Below are positions 1-5,160 of a stretch of 7,502 nucleotides of DNA, piece by piece (position 1 is the stretch's first letter; every line of letters starts with the position of its first letter). This stretch comes from an uncultured Acidimicrobiales bacterium (GTDB lineage: Bacteria > Actinomycetota > Acidimicrobiia > Acidimicrobiales > SZUA-35). A program made the translations under genes and the position numbers. The DNA is taken from contig CALLIQ010000610.1 in assembly GCA_938008925.1 (NCBI GenBank), positions 1-7,502 of the forward strand. The letters are read 5' to 3'. The notes beneath the pieces are model-generated. The model was not told where the DNA came from. It did no database searches and saw nothing but the letters and a program-made list of their open reading frames with translations.

Positions 1-666
1 CCCCGTCTCGAGATTGACCGACGGCTGGAACGCCACGGAGGTCTCGGCGTTGAGGATCGCGGATCGAAGATCGTCCTCCATCTCGGCGTGACGCTGATGA
101 CGGACACGCTGATAGGGGTGGAACATCATCCCCGGGTGGCCGGCATCGGTCTCGGCCAACGCCAACTCGGTTCCCTCCAGGAGCAAACCGGTCGATGGGT
201 TCTCTCGGTCGAGCAGCGCAGCTCCGATCCGGGGAGAGAGGTAGTGCGGCAGACTCTCGAGTTCCAGCGGTGGCGTCAGCGCGTCGACCACGAGCTGCAC
301 CATCTCTTCACCGTCGCTTCGTCGACGCAGGGCGGGGACGAAGGCGAGGATCTCGGCGGTTCCGGTCTGATAGGCGACGACCGAGGTGTCCGCCTGGGTC
401 AGACGCTGCAGGAGCTCGGGGGCGATGGCGTTGCCCTTCGCTCCAGGTCGCCGGGGAAGCGGTCGGACACTGATGCGAAGTGCGAGGACGGTGCGTTCGT
501 CTCGGAGGCCCTCTTCGATCGCACCGCTCATGGCGGTCTCGAACTGATCGAGGGTCTTCGGGTTCGTGACGACGGACGGCTCCATCACCGTGTCGATCGG
601 GAGACCGGCGCGCAGGCGCCGGAGCCCTCCGGACGGTCGAATGGGATCGATGCGATGGTTCGTCAT
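1..666 (-). CDS. Degenerate GGDEF / EAL domain protein, N-terminal part (cut by window edge)
   Basis: The minus-strand frame is open for 222 codons from an ATG at 666 to the left edge. Residues about 25-190 align by eye with a whole GGDEF fold: a start resembling DxLTGLPNR (DTVMEPSVVTNPKTLDQF), the VLALRISV strand, VVAYQTGTAEILAFVP where active enzymes have ARLGGDEFVVLLP, and PRIGAALL for the SIGIAL strand. The signature is GTAEI (residues 102-106), so diguanylate cyclase activity is very unlikely. Residues 196-222 (DDLRSAI, then VAFQPSVNLETG) look like the first helix and strand of an EAL phosphodiesterase domain. The EAL catalytic residues lie beyond the edge, so activity cannot be judged. 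The likely role is c-di-GMP breakdown or binding, with the dead GGDEF as a regulatory domain. No good Shine-Dalgarno precedes the ATG. The frame stays open upstream to a stop near 856, so an earlier start (ATG at 762) is possible. The gene is divergent from cvnA. Confidence 0.85.
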   Translation of the reverse strand, partial: MTNHRIDPIRPSGGLRRLRAGLPIDTVMEPSVVTNPKTLDQFETAMSGAIEEGLRDERTVLALRISVRPLPRRPGAKGNAIAPELLQRLTQADTSVVAYQTGTAEILAFVPALRRRSDGEEMVQLVVDALTPPLELESLPHYLSPRIGAALLDRENPSTGLLLEGTELALAETDAGHPGMMFHPYQRVRHQRHAEMEDDLRSAILNAETSVAFQPSVNLETG

Positions 667-895
667 GAGCGGTCTGCCTGGGTCGAGGATCGGACGGCAA
701 CGTCGTGCTCTTCTGATCGGCTCAGACGGCGCTTCATTGAGCCTGGGGGTGACACCACCCATCAAGCACTCGTTGTGCCTGATTCCGACGGCCCCAGGGC
801 GGCAAATCTTCGTCTCGAAGCCAACAAAGACCTCAACTCGGCCCGCGAACGGTCGATCTCACCTCTTGAAGCGAACTCCTGGAGGAGTGCCCAAC
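667..895. promoter_or_regulatory. Divergent intergenic region between the GGDEF-EAL gene and cvnA
   Basis: This 229-base stretch must hold the promoters for both divergent genes, but I see no convincing -35/-10 pair on either strand. It does hold three small inverted repeats in a row: GGGTG-ACAC-CACCC (747-760), GCAC-TCGTT-GTGC (766-778) and CTTCG-TCT-CGAAG (808-820). Each could be an operator half-site pair or an RNA hairpin in the cvnA leader. The stem between GACC near 830 and GGTC near 851 is weaker. The cvnA reading frame stays open through this region back to 566, but that part reads as arginine- and serine-rich sequence without domain character, so I treat it as non-coding. The role is inferred from position only. 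Confidence 0.5.
881..886 (+). promoter_or_regulatory. Ribosome-binding site of cvnA
   Basis: GGAGGA ends nine bases before the GTG at 896 and is the strongest Shine-Dalgarno sequence in the upstream region. It fixes the start at 896, directly before the MRIRTK-hydrophobic signal anchor. A second in-frame GTG at 887 touches the site and is too close to be used. Confidence 0.8.
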
Positions 896-3520
896 GTGAG
901 AATCAGAACCAAACTCCTGGTGTTGATCCTGGTCCCCTTGCTCGCCGTCGCCGGTGTGGCAGCGGTGGGCTTCGGTCAGCAGTCGGTGCGATCGGAACGA
1001 GCGGAAGACACCGAGCTCTTCACTCTCGAACGCAGCCTCATCAGCCGTGCCGTCTTCGCCATCGAAGAGGAACGTCTGCACCATGTGTTCAACCCGAACG
1101 CAGCGATCGATGACGAGATCCACGTCGCAACGACGGCGATCTTGACCCCGACCGAGAATGCGATCGGCGGCGACGCTCTGTGGGCGACATTCGAAGAGGC
1201 TCTCGCGCTGGTCGATCAGGCTCGGACCGAGCCCGGGCTGGAAGGTGCGAACACCTACCGCACGGCCATCATCTCGCTCAGCGACTTCAGCGTCCGCCTC
1301 GAGGGCTCGTTCCTCGAGCCCGAAGACACCGCTCGTGACGAGGCTCTGTTCGACCTGTTCGCCTTCTTCGAGGCTCAGGACGAGGCGTGGCTCGGCTACT
1401 TCGGTGCCAGCCCCGAGGACTTCTCCTCGATGGCGCAGGCTTCCTCTCGCTTCGGCGAGGTCGAGGCGCTCCGCAAGGTGACCGCCGTTGCGGTGACCGA
1501 CCAGGACTTCGAGCCACTGTCCAACACCTTCACGTCCGCGACGCAGAACGAGCTGCAGGACTTCCAGGTGCTGGCGGCCAACGGCTTGTTGGCCAACCGC
1601 ATCGACGTCACCGCTGAAGACGTCGGCCCCGTTCTCCTCGAGCACCGAGCCGAGTGGTCGCCGGTCATCGACGCTGCGCTCGACGACCTGGTTGCCAACG
1701 TCGACCAGCAGGGCCAGGACGCCGACAGCGTTCGTTCGCTGTTCGCCCTCCTCGGCCTCGTCGGCTTCCTCCTCCTCGCCGGCATCGTCTTCGTCATCTA
1801 TCGCTCCATCGCCAACCCGCTCGAATCGCTTCTCGAGCGTGCGGACAGCGTTGCGACCAAGGAACTCCCCGAGCTCATCGAGGTGCTCCGCACCGCCGAT
1901 CGTGACGATCCTCTACCGACGGCCACGCCGATCGTTTCGGAGTCTTCGGACGAGATCGGCGAACTGATCGACGCCTTCAACGAGGTGCAGCTCACCGCAT
2001 ACGAGCTGGCGACCGAGCAGGCCCTCGGCCGTCGCCACGTCGCCGACATGTTCGTCAACCTCGGTCGCCGCAACCAGCAGCTGCTGCAGCGAATCCTCGG
2101 CTTGCTCACCAAGCTGGAGAACGCCGAAGAGGATCCTGACACCCTCCGTAAGCTCTTCGAGCTGGACAACATCGTCACCCGCATGCGTCGCAACGCTGAG
2201 AGCCTCCTGGTTCTCGCCGGTGCCCAGACGCCTCGCCAGTGGACCCGCCCGGTCGCCATCGAAGACGCCGTCCGTGCGGCCTTTGGTGAGGTCGAGGGCT
2301 ACGAGCGCATCGAGATCGCCGCCCTGGCCGACGCCCGAGTGCGTGGCTCGCTTGTCGCCGACCTCGCCCACCTCCTCGCCGAGCTGCTCGAGAACGCCGT
2401 GCGCTTCTCGGACCCGAGCACGCCTGTGCTCGTGAGCGGTCAGTTCGACAAGGGCAACTACCTCATCACCGTGTTCGACCAGGGCGTTGGCATGTCGCCA
2501 GCAGACCTGGACGAGAACAACCGTCGCATCACCGATCCGCCTTCGCTGGATCAGGCTCCGACGAAGTTCCTGGGCCTCTTCGTGGTCGGCCGCCTGGCCG
2601 AGCGCCACGAGATCAGCGTCCGTCTGGTCGAGGCTCCCGGCCGAGGCATCATGGCTCGGGTCGAGATTCCGTCCGCCCTCCTGCACCAGGAAGAGGAAAG
2701 CGTCTCTGGCTCCGGCACCGAGGCTCTCAGCCCGATCGCCGCAACTCCTGCGTTGCCTGAAACCAGCCCGCTGGAGGTCGACCACGATCCCGACACCGAG
2801 CTGGAAGCCCTGGCTCTCGAGGCCGAGCTCGATCTGCCGGCCCCGAGCGATGACGATCTCGCGATCGACACCGATCTCGGCCTGTCCGTCGACGACTCGA
2901 TGGACGACAACACCGATGCCGGCACCGACTCCGATGATCTCGGGGCCCTCCCGGTTCGCAACGTCAACCGAGTCGAGACCCCATCGAGCACCGAGGATCA
3001 CAGTGCCGACGATCATGGTGCGGACCACAGCGTCGAGCACCACAGCGTCGAGCACCACACCGACGCCGATCACAGCGATGCTGCCGACGACCACGAACTG
3101 GTCGCCGAGGCAATCGCCAGCGCCTTCGACTCAGTCGAGGAAGAGCCGGTCGGCGACGCAGCCGATCAGCCGACCCCGGTCGCCGAAGCACCGGCACCTC
3201 CCGTTGCTCCCGCCGCCGCGGCAGCCGACACCGGCCTTCCGACCCGGACTCCGCAAGCCGCCGCTTCGGCACACGAAGCAGTCGGTGGGCTTCCCTCCCG
3301 CCAGCGTGGCGCTGCCCTCGAGGAGTCAACGCCGCAGCCCGCTCGTCGCAAGGACGACCCGGAAGACGGCGCGGTTGCCGAAGTCGGCAGCTCCGACGAA
3401 CAGTCCGGCGACGACGCCGGCCAGTTCTCATCTCTCATGTCGGCCTTCAGCACCGGTGTCAGCCGTGGCTTGGCCGAATCCGAATCTGAAACCGATGACT
3501 ATGGAAAGGGTGAATCATGA
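896..3520 (+). CDS. cvnA: CvnA-type membrane sensor, histidine-kinase-like ATPase
   Basis: This 874-residue protein is the sensor of the conservon. In order: transmembrane helix 1 (about 7-26, after MRIRTK); a helical extracytoplasmic domain (27-279) resembling nitrate/nitrite-sensing (NIT) domains, with an EEER stretch at 57-60; transmembrane helix 2 (282-302); a HAMP-like linker (303-375); a helical dimerisation segment (380-442) with the family-typical MFVNLGRRNQQLL and TRMRRNAESLLVLAG; and a HATPase_c domain with N box ELLENAV (N500), G1 box DQGVGM (528-533) and G2 box GLFVVGRLA (560-568). The last 280 residues (596-874) are acidic and low-complexity, with a His/Asp-rich stretch (701-733) and short motifs GLPTRTPQ, GLPSRQRGAAL and FSSLMSAFSTGVSRG that recall the conserved tail of this family. 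Where I recall LDH in relatives this one has LDN (N425), so classical phosphotransfer is doubtful. The start is GTG at 896, chosen by GGAGGA and the signal anchor. The gene overlaps cvnB by four bases (ATGA). The ligand is unknown. Confidence 0.9.
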   Translation: MRIRTKLLVLILVPLLAVAGVAAVGFGQQSVRSERAEDTELFTLERSLISRAVFAIEEERLHHVFNPNAAIDDEIHVATTAILTPTENAIGGDALWATFEEALALVDQARTEPGLEGANTYRTAIISLSDFSVRLEGSFLEPEDTARDEALFDLFAFFEAQDEAWLGYFGASPEDFSSMAQASSRFGEVEALRKVTAVAVTDQDFEPLSNTFTSATQNELQDFQVLAANGLLANRIDVTAEDVGPVLLEHRAEWSPVIDAALDDLVANVDQQGQDADSVRSLFALLGLVGFLLLAGIVFVIYRSIANPLESLLERADSVATKELPELIEVLRTADRDDPLPTATPIVSESSDEIGELIDAFNEVQLTAYELATEQALGRRHVADMFVNLGRRNQQLLQRILGLLTKLENAEEDPDTLRKLFELDNIVTRMRRNAESLLVLAGAQTPRQWTRPVAIEDAVRAAFGEVEGYERIEIAALADARVRGSLVADLAHLLAELLENAVRFSDPSTPVLVSGQFDKGNYLITVFDQGVGMSPADLDENNRRITDPPSLDQAPTKFLGLFVVGRLAERHEISVRLVEAPGRGIMARVEIPSALLHQEEESVSGSGTEALSPIAATPALPETSPLEVDHDPDTELEALALEAELDLPAPSDDDLAIDTDLGLSVDDSMDDNTDAGTDSDDLGALPVRNVNRVETPSSTEDHSADDHGADHSVEHHSVEHHTDADHSDAADDHELVAEAIASAFDSVEEEPVGDAADQPTPVAEAPAPPVAPAAAAADTGLPTRTPQAAASAHEAVGGLPSRQRGAALEESTPQPARRKDDPEDGAVAEVGSSDEQSGDDAGQFSSLMSAFSTGVSRGLAESESETDDYGKGES
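3026..3058 (+). repeat. In-frame 15-bp tandem repeat in cvnA (His/Val/Glu repeat)
   Basis: The unit AGCGTCGAGCACCAC occurs twice exactly (3029-3043, 3044-3058), preceded by a partial copy (CAC). It keeps the frame and encodes SVEHH SVEHH inside the His/Asp-rich part of the CvnA tail. A unit length divisible by three means copy number can change without breaking the gene. Confidence 0.85.
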
Positions 3521-3933
3521 GTCGGACCGACACCGAGCAATTCTCGTTCCTGCTAAGCAACTTCGTATCGCAGACGGCAGGAGTGGATGATGCGATCGCC
3601 GTCTCGGCCGATGGCATCAAGCTGGCCGCTTCTGATGGCCTGCCGACCGCAACGGCTGATCAGTTCGGAGCCATCACCTCCGGTCTCGCCAGCCTGACCC
3701 TCGGTGCAGCTCGCTGCTTCGCCGAGGATTCGGTGCAGCGAGTCGTCATCGAGATGGATCGCAGCTACCTCCTGATCGCCAACATCGCGCACGGATCAGT
3801 GCTCGGCGTGGTCGCTCGCAAGGATTCCGACATCGGATTCGTTGCCTATGAGATGACCGTCTTCGCCGAGCGTGCCGGCCGGGTGCTCTCACCCGATCTC
3901 ATCAGCGAACTCAAGAACACGCTGAGCATCTGA
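3517..3933 (+). CDS. cvnB: CvnB: roadblock/LC7 domain protein
   Basis: This 138-residue protein is one roadblock/LC7 domain, the MglB-like fold. Visible landmarks are FLLSNFVSQTAGVDDAIAVSADGIKLA at the N-terminus, a central helix ATADQFGAITSGLASLTLGAA, the strand QRVVIEMDRSYLLIANIA, and the C-terminal VLGVVARKDSDIGFVAYEM. The length is normal for the family. Roadblock proteins dimerise and act on small Ras-like GTPases; MglB is the GTPase-activating partner of MglA in Myxococcus. The same role towards CvnD is inferred. The ATG overlaps the cvnA stop codon and is preceded by GGAAAGGG six bases upstream, so the two genes are probably translationally coupled. The protein has no signal peptide or membrane segment and should be cytoplasmic. 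Confidence 0.92.
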   Translation: MSRTDTEQFSFLLSNFVSQTAGVDDAIAVSADGIKLAASDGLPTATADQFGAITSGLASLTLGAARCFAEDSVQRVVIEMDRSYLLIANIAHGSVLGVVARKDSDIGFVAYEMTVFAERAGRVLSPDLISELKNTLSI

Positions 3934-3944
3934 TCGACCGCCCT

Positions 3945-3962
3945 CGCCGGCATTGGCTGGCG
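3945..3962 (+). other. Hairpin between cvnB and cvnC
   Basis: CGCCGGC-ATTG-GCTGGCG forms a seven-pair stem with one G-U pair and a four-base loop, in the 52-base gap between the cvnB stop and the cvnC ATG. No T-run follows, so it is not an obvious terminator. It could stabilise or process the mRNA or tune CvnC output. A TTG at 3953 that would extend cvnC lies in this loop, which argues against its use. Confidence 0.5.
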
Positions 3963-3985
3963 TGCACCCTTTCGCAGGTTTCCAC

Positions 3986-4351
3986 ATGTCAATGGACAAC
4001 GACGACAACGTGATCGAGGAGGACGACTTCATTCGTCCATTCCTCGTGACCGCGGGGCGGACCACGACCTCGGTCGACGGTCTGAAGCTCGAGACGCTCG
4101 TGCAGTCGTCGATGACGACGCTCGGCAAACAGCTCCGCTTCGAAGCGGCGCGGGTCCACGACCTGTGCCAGGCCCCGATCTCGATTGCCGAGATCTCTGC
4201 CCACCTCTCGATCCCCTCGGGTGTGGTGAAGGTCGTTGTCGGGGATCTCATCGAAAGCGGGCACTTGCGTGCCCACCGAACCATCGAGGGCTCCTCCTCG
4301 GACGACGTTCAACTCATCTCCCGGCTGATCGCCGGTGTCCGGAGGCTCTGA
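3986..4351 (+). CDS. cvnC: CvnC: DUF742 family protein
   Basis: The 121-residue product matches the DUF742 pattern well. FIRPFLVTAGRT (15-26) stands for the family's RPYxxTGGRT; LKLETLVQ (33-40) for LxLETLV; and FEAARVHDLCQAPISIAEISAHLSIP followed by GVVKVVVGDLIESGHLRAH (52-97) for the ExxxILxLCxxPxSVAEIAAxLxLPxGVVRVLVxDL core, a predicted winged helix-turn-helix. The family is found almost only in conservons. Its biochemical role is unsettled; binding to CvnB/CvnD or to DNA has been suggested by the fold, and I cannot decide between them. The start is uncertain: ATG at 3986 is preferred, ATG at 3992 is close, and TTG at 3953 is disfavoured by the hairpin. Only a weak AGG lies upstream. The acidic N-terminus (residues 4-14) precedes the conserved core. 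Confidence 0.9.
   Translation: MSMDNDDNVIEEDDFIRPFLVTAGRTTTSVDGLKLETLVQSSMTTLGKQLRFEAARVHDLCQAPISIAEISAHLSIPSGVVKVVVGDLIESGHLRAHRTIEGSSSDDVQLISRLIAGVRRL
4341..4345 (+). promoter_or_regulatory. Ribosome-binding site of cvnD inside the cvnC 3' end
   Basis: GGAGG lies nine bases before the cvnD ATG at 4355 and within the last codons of cvnC (stop 4349-4351). The three-base gap and the embedded site suggest translational coupling and confirm the cvnD start. Confidence 0.8.
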
Positions 4352-4354
4352 GCC

Positions 4355-4930
4355 ATGTCATCCAACAATCCCGTATCAGCGAAATTCGTCGTGGCCGGAG
4401 GTTTCGGCGTCGGCAAGACGACGTTTGTCGGCTCGGTGTCGGAGATCGATCCGCTTCGCACCGAGGCCTCGATGACGAGCGCCTCGATCGGCATCGACGA
4501 CACCTCGAAGGTGTCGACGAAGACCACCACGACGGTGGCGATGGACTTCGGTCGCATCACGATCGACAACGAGCTCGTGCTCTACCTGTTCGGTACGCCT
4601 GGCCAGGATCGCTTCGGCTTCATGTGGGACGACCTCATCGCCGGCGCCCTCGGTGCTGTGGTGCTCGTCGACTCCCGTCGCCTCGCCGACTGCTTCTACG
4701 CCGTCGACTACTTCGAGTCGAAGGGCATCCCCTTCATCGTTGCGGTCAATGAATTCGACGGTGCGAGTTCCCACTCGCTCGACGACGTGCGCTCGGCGCT
4801 CCAGGTCGGTGAGGAAGTCCTCCTCGTCACCTGTGACGCTCGCGACCGCGAATCGGTGAAGACGAGTCTGATCTCGCTGTTCGAGGTCATCATGAACAAG
4901 ATGCTCGCCGAGGCCGGCCAGCGGGCCTGA
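4355..4930 (+). CDS. cvnD: CvnD: small Ras/MglA-like GTPase
   Basis: This 191-residue cytoplasmic GTP-binding protein is the switch of the conservon. The P-loop is G15-GFGV-GKT (15-22). Switch I is a threonine-rich segment (STKTTTTVAMDFG, 54-66) in which one Thr should contact magnesium. Walker B/G3 is LYLFGTPGQDRF (77-87), as in the TPGQ subgroup of bacterial Ras-like proteins. The G4 position reads NEFD (132-135) in place of NKxD, and G5 may be TCDAR (159-163). The preceding VAV and following GAS match what I recall for CvnD proteins. There is no lipidation motif or membrane segment. The likely partners are the roadblock protein CvnB (possible activating protein) and CvnA. It is the last gene of the operon and is followed by tandem repeats and a likely terminator. 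The family call is secure; the downstream target is unknown. Confidence 0.93.
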   Translation: MSSNNPVSAKFVVAGGFGVGKTTFVGSVSEIDPLRTEASMTSASIGIDDTSKVSTKTTTTVAMDFGRITIDNELVLYLFGTPGQDRFGFMWDDLIAGALGAVVLVDSRRLADCFYAVDYFESKGIPFIVAVNEFDGASSHSLDDVRSALQVGEEVLLVTCDARDRESVKTSLISLFEVIMNKMLAEAGQRA

Positions 4931-4932
4931 GT

Positions 4933-4974
4933 TCGAGGAACGCCACTCGAGGAACGCCACTCGACGGGCGCCAC
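4933..4974. repeat. 14-bp tandem repeat, three copies
   Basis: TCGAGGAACGCCAC occurs exactly at 4933-4946 and 4947-4960, then with three changes as TCGACGGGCGCCAC at 4961-4974; a decayed fourth start (TGGAGG) follows. The array starts two bases after the cvnD stop, so it lies in the 3' untranslated part of the operon. Confidence 0.85.
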
Positions 4975-5001
4975 TGGAGGACGACGGCCGGACACCGTCA
5001 G

Positions 5002-5046
5002 CCAACGGGTGACGCACCAACGGGTGACGCACCAACGAGTGACCAC
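5002..5046. repeat. 15-bp tandem repeat, three copies
   Basis: CCAACGGGTGACGCA occurs exactly at 5002-5016 and 5017-5031, then as CCAACGAGTGACCAC at 5032-5046. The unit is unrelated to the 14-bp unit just upstream. As there, the copy furthest from cvnD is the degenerate one. Confidence 0.85.
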
Positions 5047-5060
5047 GGAGTAACGGAGTA
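5046..5060. repeat. 7-bp direct repeat CGGAGTA
   Basis: CGGAGTA occurs at 5046-5052 and 5054-5060, separated by one A, directly after the 15-bp array. It is short enough to be chance on its own, but continues the repeat-rich character of the intergenic region. Confidence 0.5.
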
Positions 5061-5108
5061 GCCACGCACGGTTCCCCACGGGGATCTGAGCGTGGCTCTC
5101 TTCGTTTT
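5061..5108 (+). terminator. Likely intrinsic terminator of the cvn operon
   Basis: GCCACGC (5061-5067) pairs with GCGTGGC (5090-5096), and inside it TCCC (5073-5076) pairs with GGGA (5081-5084) around CACG. The stem is followed by the pyrimidine run TCTCTTCGTTTT (5097-5108), an imperfect U-tract. It lies 130 bases after the cvnD stop and before the end of the convergent gene, where a terminator is expected. Confidence 0.55.
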
Positions 5109-5113
5109 CGGCG

Positions 5114-5127
5114 CCGCCGGAAGGCGG
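5114..5127. other. Small GC hairpin between convergent genes
   Basis: CCGCC-GGAA-GGCGG forms a five-pair stem whose plus-strand loop, GGAA, fits the stable GNRA class. There is no T-run on either side. It may help to end transcripts from either direction. Confidence 0.35.
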
Positions 5128-5136
5128 GTCGCTTGT

Positions 5137-5160
5137 TCTGAACCCGAGGTCGGGCTCAGA
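5137..5160 (-). terminator. Stem-loop over the stop codon of the PAS-GGDEF-EAL gene
   Basis: TCTGA-A-CCCGA-GG-TCGGG-C-TCAGA is a near-perfect inverted repeat with one A-C mismatch. It contains the TGA stop (5156-5158) of the minus-strand gene. No U-tract follows in the minus-strand direction, so it may be a 3'-end stabiliser or a weak terminator and not a standard one. Confidence 0.4.

Noticed and set aside
308..700. 130-residue minus-strand open frame rich in Arg/Pro/His
   Set aside because: It is an out-of-frame shadow of the partial GGDEF-EAL gene, which shows clear domain similarity in another frame.
795..855. Possible GEMM-like c-di-GMP riboswitch in the cvnA leader (AGGGCGGCAAAT, CAAAGACCTC and CTCGGCC in order)
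   Set aside because: The word order is suggestive and the context tempting, but the GNRA loop and its receptor are absent (the stem has a TCT loop), and the closing GGTAGGTAGCGGGG-type segment is missing. A covariance-model search against the GEMM-I family would settle it; a clear hit would reverse this rejection.
566..895. N-terminal extension of CvnA by 110 residues from an ATG at 566
   Set aside because: It lacks domain character, overlaps the divergent GGDEF-EAL gene, and would place the signal-anchor helix far inside. The strong GGAGGA and GTG at 896 give a better start.
88..1113. 341-residue plus-strand open frame
   Set aside because: It is antisense to the GGDEF/EAL gene and out of frame with cvnA. 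It has no recognisable domain; long shadow frames are common at this GC content.
1913..3094. 393-residue minus-strand frame antisense to cvnA
   Set aside because: It is low-complexity Val/Gly/Asp sequence produced by the complement of the cvnA codons, with no ribosome-binding site or domain.
4708..5079. Minus-strand frame with a VTRWC peptide repeat over the 15-bp array
   Set aside because: The peptide repeat is simply the 15-bp DNA repeat read in frame. The rest is antisense to cvnD, with no start signal or domain.
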